Shown here: piece after piece, positions 56,047 to 64,000 of the stretch
Position numbering within the stretch: position 1 is the first letter of the stretch
How the letters are laid out: every line of letters begins with the position of its first letter
Assembly (NCBI GenBank): GCA_945862305.1
Contig: CAMAXF010000007.1
Span: forward strand, 7,611 to 71,610
Reading direction: 5' to 3'
Length of the DNA: 64,000 bases
From: Bordetella parapertussis
GTDB taxonomy: Bacteria > Pseudomonadota > Gammaproteobacteria > Burkholderiales > Burkholderiaceae_A
Made by a program: the position numbers and the translations under genes
The notes under the pieces: generated by a model
The model's database searches: none
Told to the model about the DNA's origin: nothing
The model's input: the letters and a program-made list of their open reading frames with translations, nothing else

Positions 56047-56922
56047 ATGAGCAGCACCCCGCAAAACCCGCACGTGCATGGCATCTTCGATCCCGCAACC
56101 TGGACGGTCACTTATGTCGTTCATGCTGGCCGCGGAACCTCTGCCGCGATCATCGACTCCGTGCTCGACTACGACCCCAAGTCGGGGCGCACCAAGACCG
56201 AATCAGCAGACAAGGTCATTGAGTACGTCAGAGCCAACGCACTTCAGGTGGAATGGATTCTGGAGACCCATGCCCATGCAGACCATCTGAGCGCTGCTCC
56301 TTATCTCAGGCAGACGCTGGGCGGCAAGATTGGCATCGGCAGCCAGATCACCAACGTGCAGAAGATCTTCAAGGGCATTTTCAACCTGGAGCCCGAGTTC
56401 CAAACGGATGGTTCGCAGTTCAATGTGCTGCTCAAGAACGAGGAAGTCTTCACCATTGGGGACTTACATGCGCAGGTGATCTCCGTTCCCGGCCACACAC
56501 CCGCCTGCGTGGCTTACAAGGTTGGTGATGCCGTCTTCGTGGGCGATACCTTGTTCATGCCAGATGTGGGAACGGCTCGTTGTGACTTCCCCGGTGGCGA
56601 CGCAGAGACCCTCTATGATTCCGTATCAAAGCTCTTGAGCCTGCCGGCGGAAACGCGCCTCTTTGTCTGCCATGACTATCCACCCACCGATCGCCCGATC
56701 GCCTTTCAGACGACCGTGGCCGAGCAGCGGGCCAAGAACATTCATGTGCATGAAGGCATCAGCAAGGCGCAGTTTGTCGAGATGCGTAAAAAGCGAGATG
56801 CAACCCTCGAGATGCCAGTGCTGATTCTGCCGGCGGTCCAGATCAACATTCGTGCCGGACATCTGCCGCCGAAAGAGTCCAATGGAACGGCATATGTAAA
56901 GATTCCGATCAATGCCCTCTGA
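56047..56922 (+). CDS. ETHE1-like persulfide dioxygenase (Blh type)
   Basis: A 291-aa metallo-beta-lactamase-fold iron enzyme. The metal motif is ETHAHADHLSAAPYL, with GHTPACVAY and GDTLFMPDVGTARCDFPGGDA further on, and FVCHDYPPTDRP near the end. These enzymes oxidise glutathione persulfide to sulfite. AAAAGGAG at 56033-56040 sets the ATG at 56047, 10 codons inside a longer open frame. It is followed by the ArsR regulator with an 11-nt overlap, as in BigR clusters. Confidence 0.93.
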   Translation: MSSTPQNPHVHGIFDPATWTVTYVVHAGRGTSAAIIDSVLDYDPKSGRTKTESADKVIEYVRANALQVEWILETHAHADHLSAAPYLRQTLGGKIGIGSQITNVQKIFKGIFNLEPEFQTDGSQFNVLLKNEEVFTIGDLHAQVISVPGHTPACVAYKVGDAVFVGDTLFMPDVGTARCDFPGGDAETLYDSVSKLLSLPAETRLFVCHDYPPTDRPIAFQTTVAEQRAKNIHVHEGISKAQFVEMRKKRDATLEMPVLILPAVQINIRAGHLPPKESNGTAYVKIPINAL

Positions 56923-57229
56923 AACCCTCGACATCCAGTCCGTTCGGCAGTCTGCTGGATTTGCGGCTGCCTTTCTGAAGTCCATGGCCAATGAGGACCG
57001 CCTGGTCTTGTTGTGTCAGCTCACGGAGGGAGAGCGCTCCGTGGGTGAGCTCGAGCAGCTCACGGGCATTCAGCAGCCCAGTCTCTCTCAGCAGCTTGGG
57101 GTGCTGCGGGCCGAGGGCTTGATTCAGCCGCGTCGTGAGGGAAAATTCGTGTTCTACAGAATCACCGATACTCGCGTTCTCGGCCTTCTGCACGCGCTGG
57201 AGGCCGCCTTTTGTCGAGGAGCACCATGA
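56912..57229 (+). CDS. bigR: ArsR-family repressor, BigR/SqrR persulfide-sensor type
   Basis: A 105-aa winged-helix protein. SMANEDRLVLLCQLTEGERSVGEL and QPSLSQQLGVLRAEGLI form the HTH. Two cysteines, C35 (LLCQL) and C101 (AFCRG), are 66 residues apart, the spacing of the redox pair in SqrR (41/107) and BigR (42/108), which form a sulfur bridge with persulfide and then release DNA. The usual ArsR metal motif ELCVCDL is absent. It likely represses the dioxygenase and YeeE genes through the operator at 55986-56012. It overlaps both neighbours. Confidence 0.9.
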   Translation: MPSETLDIQSVRQSAGFAAAFLKSMANEDRLVLLCQLTEGERSVGELEQLTGIQQPSLSQQLGVLRAEGLIQPRREGKFVFYRITDTRVLGLLHALEAAFCRGAP

Positions 57230-57612
57230 AAAGCATTCGTTGGAACTGGCTGATTGCGCTCCTGCTGGTGAGCGGGCCGGCCGCGGCCGATTGGGTTCAG
57301 TACGCCCAAGGCGAGAACCATACCTGGTTCTATGAAGAGCCGTTCTTGAAGCGCGAGGGTGGCATGCGCACCTTCTGGATTGTAAAGAATTTGTCAGCCC
57401 CCGATGAAAAAGAGGCCTCGTCCTATCGCTTCTTGGTCCAGTTCGATTGCACCAAGAGCCGTTACCGCTACCTGAGTCAGCGGGCCTTTCAAGAGCCCAT
57501 GGGCGAGGGGAAGATATTGTCCTTTGACGACACCTTTACCAAGTGGCTTGCGGCGGCCCCCAATGGCCTCATGGCCCACCTCCAGACCCATGTCTGCCGA
57601 AAGCTGAACTAG
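57226..57612 (+). CDS. Small secreted protein, surface-adhesin E-like
   Basis: A 128-aa protein with a signal peptide (MKSIRWNWLIALLLVSGPAAA). The mature part, WVQYAQGENHTWFYEE then RTFWIVKNLS and LVQFDCTKSRYRYLSQ, with a second Cys in HVCRKLN, fits the surface-adhesin E family of small exported proteins. Two cysteines may form a disulfide. Its ATG overlaps the arsR stop, so it could be co-transcribed, but its role in sulfur metabolism is unknown. Its stop overlaps the opposing monooxygenase gene by 4 nt. Confidence 0.72.
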   Translation: MKSIRWNWLIALLLVSGPAAADWVQYAQGENHTWFYEEPFLKREGGMRTFWIVKNLSAPDEKEASSYRFLVQFDCTKSRYRYLSQRAFQEPMGEGKILSFDDTFTKWLAAAPNGLMAHLQTHVCRKLN

Positions 57613-58754
57613 GAAGCCCACAGCCAGGCCTGGTCCATGAGCCGTGGGCCCATGAGCCGCAAGGCCATGTTTCGAGCCAGGCTCATCGGCCCACCGAGTT
57701 GAAAGATTCTTCCGCTGCGTGCGGCCCGCAATTGCACTTGTCGAACCCGTTGCCAACGAGCGGTGCCGTATCGGGCCAGGGCCAGCTCTAGCCGGTTGGG
57801 CCCTGCATCGTGTAGGCACCGTGCGAGGGTCCATGCATCCTCGAGCCCCATGGCGGCGCCTTGCGCCAAGTGGGGCCGCATTGCGTGACCGGCATCCCCA
57901 ATGAGGGCCAGCCTGCCGTGATGCAAGGCCTCTGGGCCCGGCAGTGGTGGTGTGGCATGAAGTACCCATCCTCGCCAGTCATCAACGGAGCCGAGAATGT
58001 CCCTCAGCATGCCGTGGCAGGCTGAGAAAATGGGGGCGAGTTCGGCGGGTGATACGGCACTCGACCAGCCGTGGGCCATGTCGGGCAGTGCAGGGTGGAT
58101 CAAGACGAAGCCGTACGATTCGTGTCGGCCCAGCGGATAGCCGACCAGGTGGGCGCCTTGCCCACACCAGACGGTGATCTCGCGCCCCATTTCAGACCTC
58201 GGGTTGGGGCAGATGTGCAGCAGGCCACGAATGGCTGCCTGACCCGTCGCCCGTGGGGCTTGCGCCTGTGGCACCGCGGATCTCAACTGGCTCCACAGCC
58301 CATCGGCGCCAACCCAGACGCCTGTGCCTGAGGCGTGTGTGGCCGCATCGGCCCGCATGTGTTGGTCCCAAACAACCGGAATGTCCAAGGCCTTGGCCCG
58401 ATCTAGCAGCACAGCCTGCAGGTCGGCACGGCGAATGGTGAGCGTGGGCTGGCCAAAACGTGCGACAAAGTCTGGCCCGGCTGGAAGGCATGCCAGGCTG
58501 GCCCCGGTGCGCAGGTCTCGAAGGCGAATGGCCCTGGGCGCCACGGCAAAGTCGTTTAGGCCTGCTGCGAGTCCAAGGTTGTTCAGAATCCGGACGGCAT
58601 TGGGGCTCAGTTGGATGCCGGCACCCTCGGGTCGCGGCCCATCGGCCTGTTCGAAGACGTTCACTGGCAGGCCCAACTGCCGACATGCAATGGCAAAGGC
58701 CAGGCCGGCAATGCCGGCACCAACAATTTGAATGGGAGTGTTCAAGCCTGACAC
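57609..58754 (-). CDS. FAD-dependent monooxygenase (UbiH/salicylate-hydroxylase-like)
   Basis: A 381-aa class A flavoprotein. The FAD motif is IQIVGAGIAGLAFAIACRQLGL, and the second FAD motif is LALIGDAGHAMRPHLAQGAAMGLEDAW. EGAGIQLSPNAVRILNNLGL is typical of aromatic hydroxylases and UbiH-like enzymes. The substrate is unknown. The open frame runs into the tRNA-Arg gene, so the true start must be further in: GTG at 58754 (MSGLNTPIQ) or TTG at 58745. I cannot separate them. Confidence 0.85.
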   Translation of the reverse strand: MSGLNTPIQIVGAGIAGLAFAIACRQLGLPVNVFEQADGPRPEGAGIQLSPNAVRILNNLGLAAGLNDFAVAPRAIRLRDLRTGASLACLPAGPDFVARFGQPTLTIRRADLQAVLLDRAKALDIPVVWDQHMRADAATHASGTGVWVGADGLWSQLRSAVPQAQAPRATGQAAIRGLLHICPNPRSEMGREITVWCGQGAHLVGYPLGRHESYGFVLIHPALPDMAHGWSSAVSPAELAPIFSACHGMLRDILGSVDDWRGWVLHATPPLPGPEALHHGRLALIGDAGHAMRPHLAQGAAMGLEDAWTLARCLHDAGPNRLELALARYGTARWQRVRQVQLRAARSGRIFQLGGPMSLARNMALRLMGPRLMDQAWLWAS

Positions 58755-58783
58755 CCGTTTGAGAGAGTTAACTGGGGCAGGGT

Positions 58784-58860
58784 TGGCGCGGCTGGCAGGA
58801 TTCGAACCCACGACCCCCTGGTTCGTAGCCAGGTACTCTATCCAACTGAGCTACAGCCGC
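58784..58860 (-). tRNA. tRNA-Arg (anticodon ACG)
   Basis: A 77-nt cloverleaf on the minus strand. The acceptor stem is GCGGCTG / CAGCCGC with encoded GCCA. The anticodon stem is CCTGG / CCAGG with loop CTACGAA, anticodon ACG (CGT at 58824-58826 on +). The T-arm has GTGGG-TTCGAAT. It lies between the monooxygenase and the response regulator. Confidence 0.97.
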
Positions 58861-58896
58861 ACGCTTCAAAACAAGAGCGCGAGTATAGCACTCGGA

Positions 58897-59511
58897 TCAG
58901 GAGGCCTGCGCCTGAAGCGCCGTCTTCATGAGGTCTGCCATCGTGCGGGCCTCGATCTTGTCCATGATGTTGGCCCGGTGGGCCTCCACCGTTTTGATGC
59001 TGATGTTGAGGTCGTCTGCGATCTGCTTGTTGAGACGGCCAGCCACGATTCGATCGAGCACCTGGGCCTCTCGGGGGGTGAGCCGCTCAAGCAGCTCCTT
59101 GGCACGACGGGCCTCATCCTCCCGCTCCCCCGAGTCCTTGAGCCGCTCAAAGGCCTTGGCCACCAGGGCACAGAGCTGCTCATCATTAAACGGCTTTTCC
59201 AGGAAATCCATGGCGCCCTTCTTCATGCTGTCGACGGCCATGGGCACATTGCCATGACCGGTGATGAAGATGATGGGCAGGTGAAGGCCCTTCTTGAGGA
59301 GGGCCTCGTGGAGCTCGGTTCCGGTCATGCCGGGCATGCGAACGTCCACGATCATGACTGCACGTTGGCTGCTGTTGCCCTTGCTGAGGTGGTCGAGCAC
59401 ACGCTCGCCGGACTCAAAGCTGGTCACCCGAAAGCCATGCCCCTCCAAAAGCCAGCGCAGCGAATCTCGCACGGCTTCATCGTCGTCGACCACGTAGACC
59501 AACTCATTCAT
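58897..59511 (-). CDS. FixJ/NarL-type response regulator
   Basis: A 204-aa regulator. Receiver domain residues 1-120 hold the acidic pocket VVDDDE, phosphorylation Asp D56 (MIVDVRMPG), Thr in FITGHG and Lys in LEKPFN. The LuxR-type HTH at about 138-200 contains LTPREAQVLDRIVAGRLNKQIADDLNISIKTVEAHRANIM. It is FixJ-like in layout. The ATG at 59511 overlaps the sensor kinase gene by 4 nt. The 15-nt palindrome at 61060, between the kinase gene and aceE, is a candidate target. Confidence 0.93.
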   Translation of the reverse strand: MNELVYVVDDDEAVRDSLRWLLEGHGFRVTSFESGERVLDHLSKGNSSQRAVMIVDVRMPGMTGTELHEALLKKGLHLPIIFITGHGNVPMAVDSMKKGAMDFLEKPFNDEQLCALVAKAFERLKDSGEREDEARRAKELLERLTPREAQVLDRIVAGRLNKQIADDLNISIKTVEAHRANIMDKIEARTMADLMKTALQAQAS

Positions 59512-61010
59512 TCCAGTTCCTCCTGGTCCGACTCGTCGAGGGCCTGGGCCACGTCGAGGGGAATTGAAAAACAAAACCGACTCCCACCATCGGGCCGGTC
59601 TTCAAACCAGAGTCGGCCACGGTGCCCCTCAATGATAGACCGGCAGATGTTCAAGCCCATGCCCATGCCTTCGGTCTTGGTGGTGTAGAAAGAATCGAAG
59701 AGCCGTTCGCGTATCTCATCGGCCACGCCGGAGCCTCGGTCGGCCACCACAAAAACGATCATGCTGCCCGTCTGCTCCACGGTCACCTCGAGAAGGCGCT
59801 CATCCGTGTCACGCATCGATTCAACCCCGTTCTTGAGCAGGTTGATCAAGACCTGCTCGATGAGAATGGGATCGACATAAATCTGCGGCAGGTCTTGCGA
59901 GACATGTTGTTGGATCTCCACGCCAAGGCCACGCGCATCAATCTCTGCCAAGCCCAGTGCCTCGGTCAGGATGGCGGAGGGGTCGACGAGCTTCCGAATG
60001 GGGTCGCTACGCTTGACGAAGCCACGTATTCGCCGAATGACCTTGCCCGCCCGTTCGGCCTGCTGGGCGGTCTTGGAGAGCATTTCCATGAGCTCATCCG
60101 GGCTCAGGACCTCCCCACGGGACTGCGCAGCACGAATGCGGGCCGAGGCACCCATGGTGTAGTTTGCAATGGCGGTCAGGGGCTGATTCAGTTCGTGGGC
60201 CAGTGAAGAGGCCATCTCGCCCATGTTGATCAGGCGTGATGTCTGCTGAATCCGTTGGTACTGAAGGCGTTGGTTCTCCTCGGCCAGGCGACGCTGCGTG
60301 ATGTCGGTGGCGACCACCATCTGCACCACGCGCCCATCGACCCACTGGATGCTGCGAACCCGCACATCGAACCAACGCTGCACGATCGCATTGAAGAGCT
60401 CACGGCTGTCGGCCCAAGGGGAGCGTGAGGCGCGGGTGAATGGCCGGTGTCCCGTTCCAAGCTCGTCTCCAAACCATTTGCGGTAGGCCTCATTGGCAAA
60501 GAGGAGTTCTTCGGAGGGCTCGGCCGGCGCCACGGACACTGCCGCATCCAGGGACTGCAGCACCGTGATGAAGCGCTCCTGGGCCAGGGCCAGCTCGGCG
60601 CGAATGCGGCTTGGCTCCGTGATGTCCGTGATGGAGCTCATCCAGCCCACCTGGTTGCCCGCTGCGTCTTGCAGGGGAGAGGTGTACATGCGGCAGATGA
60701 GCCGCGTGCCGTCTCGGTGCATGACGTTGATCTGGCTATTGAGGCCGGCAATCTCGCCAGCCAGCAGCTTCTTGATGTTGAGCCGGTGGAGCTCTGTCTC
60801 CTCGGGTGGCCAGTAACTGTAGGGCGGCACCTGCCCAAGAAGCTCGTCCTGGGTCAGTCCCACGATGCGGCAGAAGGCGGGGTTCACGTAGCTGATGCGG
60901 CCTGTCATGTCGATCACCCGCATGCCGGTGGGCATGGAGTTCTCCATGGCCCGGCGAAAGGCAATTTCCCGAGAGAGCTCCTCCTGGGTGCTGGTTCGGC
61001 GCTTGAACAT
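59508..61010 (-). CDS. FixL-like PAS-domain sensor histidine kinase, soluble
   Basis: A 500-aa kinase without a membrane span. PAS1 is at about 23-135 (MPTGMRVIDMTGRISYVNPAFCRIVGLTQDELLGQ with its PAC segment TDITEPSR), PAS2 at about 145-245. H272 in EMASSLAHELNQPLTAIANY is the phosphorylation site, and the ATPase domain has LLKNGVESM, DRGSGVADEI and GMGMGLNICRSIIEGHRG. No heme-binding His of FixL was identified, so the signal is unknown. It is divergent from aceE and may sense the redox or energy state that controls pyruvate dehydrogenase. Confidence 0.92.
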   Translation of the reverse strand: MFKRRTSTQEELSREIAFRRAMENSMPTGMRVIDMTGRISYVNPAFCRIVGLTQDELLGQVPPYSYWPPEETELHRLNIKKLLAGEIAGLNSQINVMHRDGTRLICRMYTSPLQDAAGNQVGWMSSITDITEPSRIRAELALAQERFITVLQSLDAAVSVAPAEPSEELLFANEAYRKWFGDELGTGHRPFTRASRSPWADSRELFNAIVQRWFDVRVRSIQWVDGRVVQMVVATDITQRRLAEENQRLQYQRIQQTSRLINMGEMASSLAHELNQPLTAIANYTMGASARIRAAQSRGEVLSPDELMEMLSKTAQQAERAGKVIRRIRGFVKRSDPIRKLVDPSAILTEALGLAEIDARGLGVEIQQHVSQDLPQIYVDPILIEQVLINLLKNGVESMRDTDERLLEVTVEQTGSMIVFVVADRGSGVADEIRERLFDSFYTTKTEGMGMGLNICRSIIEGHRGRLWFEDRPDGGSRFCFSIPLDVAQALDESDQEELE

Positions 61011-61059
61011 CGTTGAAGTGTACGAGGCCCTCTCTGGTCCTAATTTCTTAATACGGAAT

Positions 61060-61074
61060 GCTATGCCGCATAGC
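61060..61074. promoter_or_regulatory. 15-nt palindrome between the sensor kinase gene and aceE
   Basis: GCTATGC-C-GCATAGC has perfect 7-bp arms around one base. It lies 50 nt from the kinase start and 69 nt from the aceE start. A weak promoter (TTGCAA 61085-61090, 17 nt, AAGAAT 61108-61113) faces aceE just beyond it. Confidence 0.6.
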
Positions 61075-61142
61075 GGAAAATCCATTGCAAACCGTTGCGA
61101 CTGGGTCAAGAATGCGTTGTCTACGTCAAGGAGTCGATTGCC

Positions 61143-63848
61143 ATGTCCACGCTGCCCCCGCATGTCAGCCAACTGATCAACACCACAGCCGACACCGACC
61201 CTCAAGAGACGCAGGAATGGCTCTCCGCACTCGAGGCTGTGATCCAGGCCGAGGGGCCCGATCGGGCGCAGTTCTTGTTGGAGGCCCTGATCGACAAGAC
61301 CCGTCGCTCCGGCGGACTGGTGCCCTTCTCTGGCGCAACGGCCTACGTCAACACCATTCCAACGGCACTGGAAGAACACTGCCCGGGCAACCTGGAGCAC
61401 GAGGAGCGCCTTCGCTCATGGATGCGTTGGAATGCCATGGCCATGGTGGTGCGGGCCAATCGCGCCGATGGCGACCTCGGCGGCCACATCTCAAGCTTTG
61501 CATCGCTGGCCAACATGCTGGGCATTGGCTTTAACCACTTCTGGAAAGGTCCCCAGCATCCCAAGGGCCAAGATCTCCTGTTCATTCAAGGGCACTCCTC
61601 CCCCGGCATCTATGCCAGGGCCTTCCTCGAAGGGCGCCTCACCGAGGACCAGATCAATCGCTTTCGTCGTGAGGTCGATGGTGGGGGGCTCTCGAGCTAT
61701 CCACATCCCAAGCTCATGCCGGAGTTCTGGCAGTTCCCCACCGTCTCGATGGGCCTGGGTCCGATCATGGCCATCTATCAGGCACGCTTCCTGAAGTACC
61801 TCCATGCGCGCGATCTCTCCGACACGGCTGAGCGCAAGGTCTGGGCCTTCTGTGGCGATGGCGAGATGGATGAGCCAGAGTCGATGGGCGCCATTGGCCT
61901 GGCCGCCCGTGAGCAGCTCGACAACCTCATCTTCGTGGTCAACTGCAATCTGCAGAGGCTCGATGGCCCCGTTCGTGGCAACGGCAAGATCATTCAGGAA
62001 CTCGAGAGCGATTTCCGTGGGGCCGGCTGGAATGTGATCAAGGTCATCTGGGGTGGCTACTGGGATCCCCTCCTGGCGGTCGATCACGACGGCATCCTCA
62101 AGAAGGTCATGATGGACACGGTCGATGGCGAGTATCAGAACTACAAGGCCAACGACGGCGCCTACGTGCGCAAGCACTTCTTTGGCAAGCATCCCAAACT
62201 GCTCGAGATGGTCTCCAAGATGTCCGACGACGACATCTGGCGTTTAAACCGTGGCGGCCACGACCCACACAAGATCTATTCAGCCTTTTCGGCGGCCGTG
62301 CGCCACAAGGGTCAGCCCACGGTCATCCTGGTCAAGACCATCAAAGGCTTTGGCATGGGCAAGGTGATGGAGGGCCGCAACACGGCCCACCAAACTAAGA
62401 AGCTGGATGACCAGTCGATTCGGGAGTTCCGGGACCGCTTTGGCATCCCAATCTCGGACGAGCAACTGCCTGAGGTGCCGTTGCTCAAGCCTTCTGATGA
62501 TTCGCCCGAGATGCGCTACATGAAGGAGCGCCGCGAAGCGCTGGGTGGCCCGCTGCCGCACCGTCGTATGAAGGCCGATGAGTCGCTGGAGGTGCCTGGG
62601 CTGGATGTCTTTGCTCCGGTGCTTGAGGCCACGGCCGAGGGCCGGGAGATCTCCACCACGCAGGCCTATGTGCGCTGCCTGACGCAGCTCCTGCGCGACA
62701 AGGGCCTGGGCCCACGGATCGTGCCAATTCTGGTCGATGAGGCCCGCACCTTTGGCATGGAAGGGCTCTTTCGCCAGATTGGTATCTACTCCATCGAAGG
62801 GCAGAAGTACGAGCCGGTCGACCGCGACCAGGTCATGTACTACCGCGAAGACATCAAGGGCCAGATTCTCCAAGAGGGCATCAATGAGGCCGGAGGCATG
62901 AGCTCCTGGATTGCGGCGGCCACGTCGTACTCCACCAACAACCGCATCATGATTCCCTTCTTCATTTATTACTCCATGTTTGGCCTGCAGCGGGTGGGTG
63001 ACTTGGCCTGGGCTGCCGGCGACATGCGGGCAAGAGGGTTTCTGCTTGGAGGCACGGCTGGCCGCACCACCCTCAATGGCGAGGGACTCCAGCACGAGGA
63101 TGGGCATAGCCAGATCTTTGCATCAGCCATTCCGAATTGCGTCTCTTACGACCCCACCTTCTCCCATGAGGTGGCGGTGATCCTGCATAACGGTTTGGAG
63201 CGCATGGTTCAGAACCAGGAGGATGTCTTTTTCTACATCACCCTCATGAATGAGAACTATGCACACCCGGGCCTGCGCAAGGGCACGGAGCAAGAGATTC
63301 TCAAGGGGATGTACCTGCTGGAGCAGGTGGGCGAGGCCAAGGCCAAGCACCGCGTTCAACTCCTGGGCAGCGGCACGATCCTGCGTGAAGTCCAGGCGGG
63401 CGCGCGCATTCTTGCGGAGCAGTTCGGCATTGCCTCGGATGTCTGGAGTTGCCCGAGCTTCAATGAACTGCGTCGAGAGGGGCTGGATGTGGCGCGCCAC
63501 AACCTCCTCCACCCGACCGACACGCCGAGGGTGCCCTTTGTGAGCCAGCAGCTTCAGGGCCACGAAGGCCCGGTGGTGGCCGCCACCGACTACATGAAGA
63601 CCTTTGCGGACCAGATTCGTCCCTTCATGCCCGAGGGGCGGCGCTACACGGTCTTGGGCACCGACGGCTTTGGCCGTTCCGACAGCCGCGCAAAGCTGCG
63701 GGAGTTCTTTGAAGTCGACCGTCGTTACGTGGCCGTGGCTGCTTTGTACAGCCTCATGCAAGACGGCAAGATCAAGCCCAAGCAGGTGCAGGATGCCATC
63801 ACGAGCCTGGGCATCCAGGCTGATCGAATCAACCCTGCATTCGCCTAA
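61143..63848 (+). CDS. aceE: Pyruvate dehydrogenase E1 component, homodimeric
   Basis: A 901-aa thiamine-diphosphate enzyme that decarboxylates pyruvate and acetylates lipoyl-E2. The ThDP motif is FCGDGEMDEPESMGAIGLAAREQLDNLIFVVNCN. YGFGSY-type and late segments such as LLGGTAGRTTLNGEGLQHEDGHS and SCVSYDPTFSHEVAVIL-like sequence are typical of AceE. AAGGAG at 61129-61134 sets the ATG at 61143. aceF begins 16 nt after its stop. Length is normal. Confidence 0.98.
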   Translation: MSTLPPHVSQLINTTADTDPQETQEWLSALEAVIQAEGPDRAQFLLEALIDKTRRSGGLVPFSGATAYVNTIPTALEEHCPGNLEHEERLRSWMRWNAMAMVVRANRADGDLGGHISSFASLANMLGIGFNHFWKGPQHPKGQDLLFIQGHSSPGIYARAFLEGRLTEDQINRFRREVDGGGLSSYPHPKLMPEFWQFPTVSMGLGPIMAIYQARFLKYLHARDLSDTAERKVWAFCGDGEMDEPESMGAIGLAAREQLDNLIFVVNCNLQRLDGPVRGNGKIIQELESDFRGAGWNVIKVIWGGYWDPLLAVDHDGILKKVMMDTVDGEYQNYKANDGAYVRKHFFGKHPKLLEMVSKMSDDDIWRLNRGGHDPHKIYSAFSAAVRHKGQPTVILVKTIKGFGMGKVMEGRNTAHQTKKLDDQSIREFRDRFGIPISDEQLPEVPLLKPSDDSPEMRYMKERREALGGPLPHRRMKADESLEVPGLDVFAPVLEATAEGREISTTQAYVRCLTQLLRDKGLGPRIVPILVDEARTFGMEGLFRQIGIYSIEGQKYEPVDRDQVMYYREDIKGQILQEGINEAGGMSSWIAAATSYSTNNRIMIPFFIYYSMFGLQRVGDLAWAAGDMRARGFLLGGTAGRTTLNGEGLQHEDGHSQIFASAIPNCVSYDPTFSHEVAVILHNGLERMVQNQEDVFFYITLMNENYAHPGLRKGTEQEILKGMYLLEQVGEAKAKHRVQLLGSGTILREVQAGARILAEQFGIASDVWSCPSFNELRREGLDVARHNLLHPTDTPRVPFVSQQLQGHEGPVVAATDYMKTFADQIRPFMPEGRRYTVLGTDGFGRSDSRAKLREFFEVDRRYVAVAALYSLMQDGKIKPKQVQDAITSLGIQADRINPAFA

Positions 63849-63863
63849 GAGAGGACACAGACC

Positions 63864-64000
63864 ATGGCCACGATGGAGTTGCGGGTACCGGACATTGGGG
63901 ATTTCAAGGAGGTGGAGGTTATTGAGGTGTTGGTGAAGGCTGGAGATGTATTGAGGCCTGAGCAGAGTGTGATCACGGTGGAGTCGGACAAGGCCTCGAT
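63864..64000 (+). CDS. aceF: Dihydrolipoyllysine acetyltransferase E2, N-terminal part
   Basis: The first 45 codons before the window ends: [28 protein letters not shown], then VESDKAS, which holds the lipoyl-lysine of the first lipoyl domain. Only the start is visible. It is the usual partner downstream of aceE. Confidence 0.95.
   Translation, partial: MATMELRVPDIGDFKEVEVIEVLVKAGDVLRPEQSVITVESDKAS

Noticed and set aside
58755..58811. N-terminal extension of the flavin monooxygenase
   Set aside because: It would overlap the tRNA-Arg gene and adds a non-conserved leader before the FAD motif.

Overview
The window is high-GC bacterial DNA that reads as a chromosomal segment of a Burkholderiales-like betaproteobacterium. 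The grounds are the lexA-imuA-imuB-dnaE2 cassette, the pyrG-kdsA-eno-ftsB run, the rnm-trpS-dapA-bamC run, the accA-tilS-lysC-tRNA-Ser run, and a FixL/FixJ-like pair divergent from aceE-aceF. These arrangements and the protein sequences are typical of that order; genus cannot be fixed by eye. Genes are packed tightly, often with 1-4 nt overlaps. No rRNA, CRISPR array, transposase, integrase or prophage gene was seen, and no gene-free stretch exceeds 300 bases.

Region 1 (1-35,129) is mostly core. It begins with the end of a metZ-like gene, an NlpC/P60 lipoprotein and a ParD-like/RelE-like toxin-antitoxin pair. The SOS mutagenesis operon lexA-imuA-imuB-dnaE2 follows, reading leftward from a clear LexA box at 7275-7290. 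Next come a TehA/SLAC1-type channel, ETF-ubiquinone oxidoreductase, a two-subunit 3-oxoacid CoA-transferase, pyrG-kdsA-eno-ftsB, hslO with a gamma-carbonic anhydrase, rnm-trpS-dapA-bamC plus an MBL protein, roxA-like-mutS-suhB, trmJ-cysE, lpxH-ppiB-TPR, and cysS-accA-tilS-lysC ending in tRNA-Ser(GCU).

Region 2 (about 35,130-49,005) is accessory. Next to the tRNA-Ser lies a GbsR/MarR regulator with a cyanide-insensitive-type cytochrome bd oxidase (cydAB). This cassette is bracketed by a 21-bp exact direct repeat whose left copy covers the tRNA 3' end. A leftward seven-gene periplasmic copper operon follows (CopL-like His-rich leader, TolC-like, multicopper oxidase, cupredoxin, DUF411, CusF-like, TlpA-like). 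Then come a frameshifted ZIP transporter, Dps, a rhodanese, a 3-hydroxyisobutyrate-dehydrogenase-family enzyme and tonB-exbB-exbD. The region ends with a Phd/YefM-PIN toxin-antitoxin pair carrying YefM-type operator boxes and an apparent remnant of a TonB-dependent receptor. The genes suggest metal handling and respiration under stress.

Region 3 (49,038-64,000) is mixed. It holds an FeS-type photolyase, OsmC, a ZrgA-like zinc protein and prfC. A sulfur/persulfide cluster follows: SulP, two YeeE/YedE proteins, a persulfide dioxygenase and a BigR/SqrR-type ArsR repressor whose cysteine pair has the expected spacing. After these are a small secreted protein, a flavin monooxygenase, tRNA-Arg(ACG) and a FixJ/FixL-like two-component pair. 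The window ends with aceE and the first codons of aceF. A 15-nt palindrome lies between the kinase gene and aceE.

No wholly unknown multi-gene system was found. The most informative unexplained signals are the tRNA-linked direct repeat around cydAB, the perfect stem-loop between the CopL-like leader and the rest of the copper operon, the palindrome upstream of aceE, and the 12-bp coding repeat inside dnaE2.
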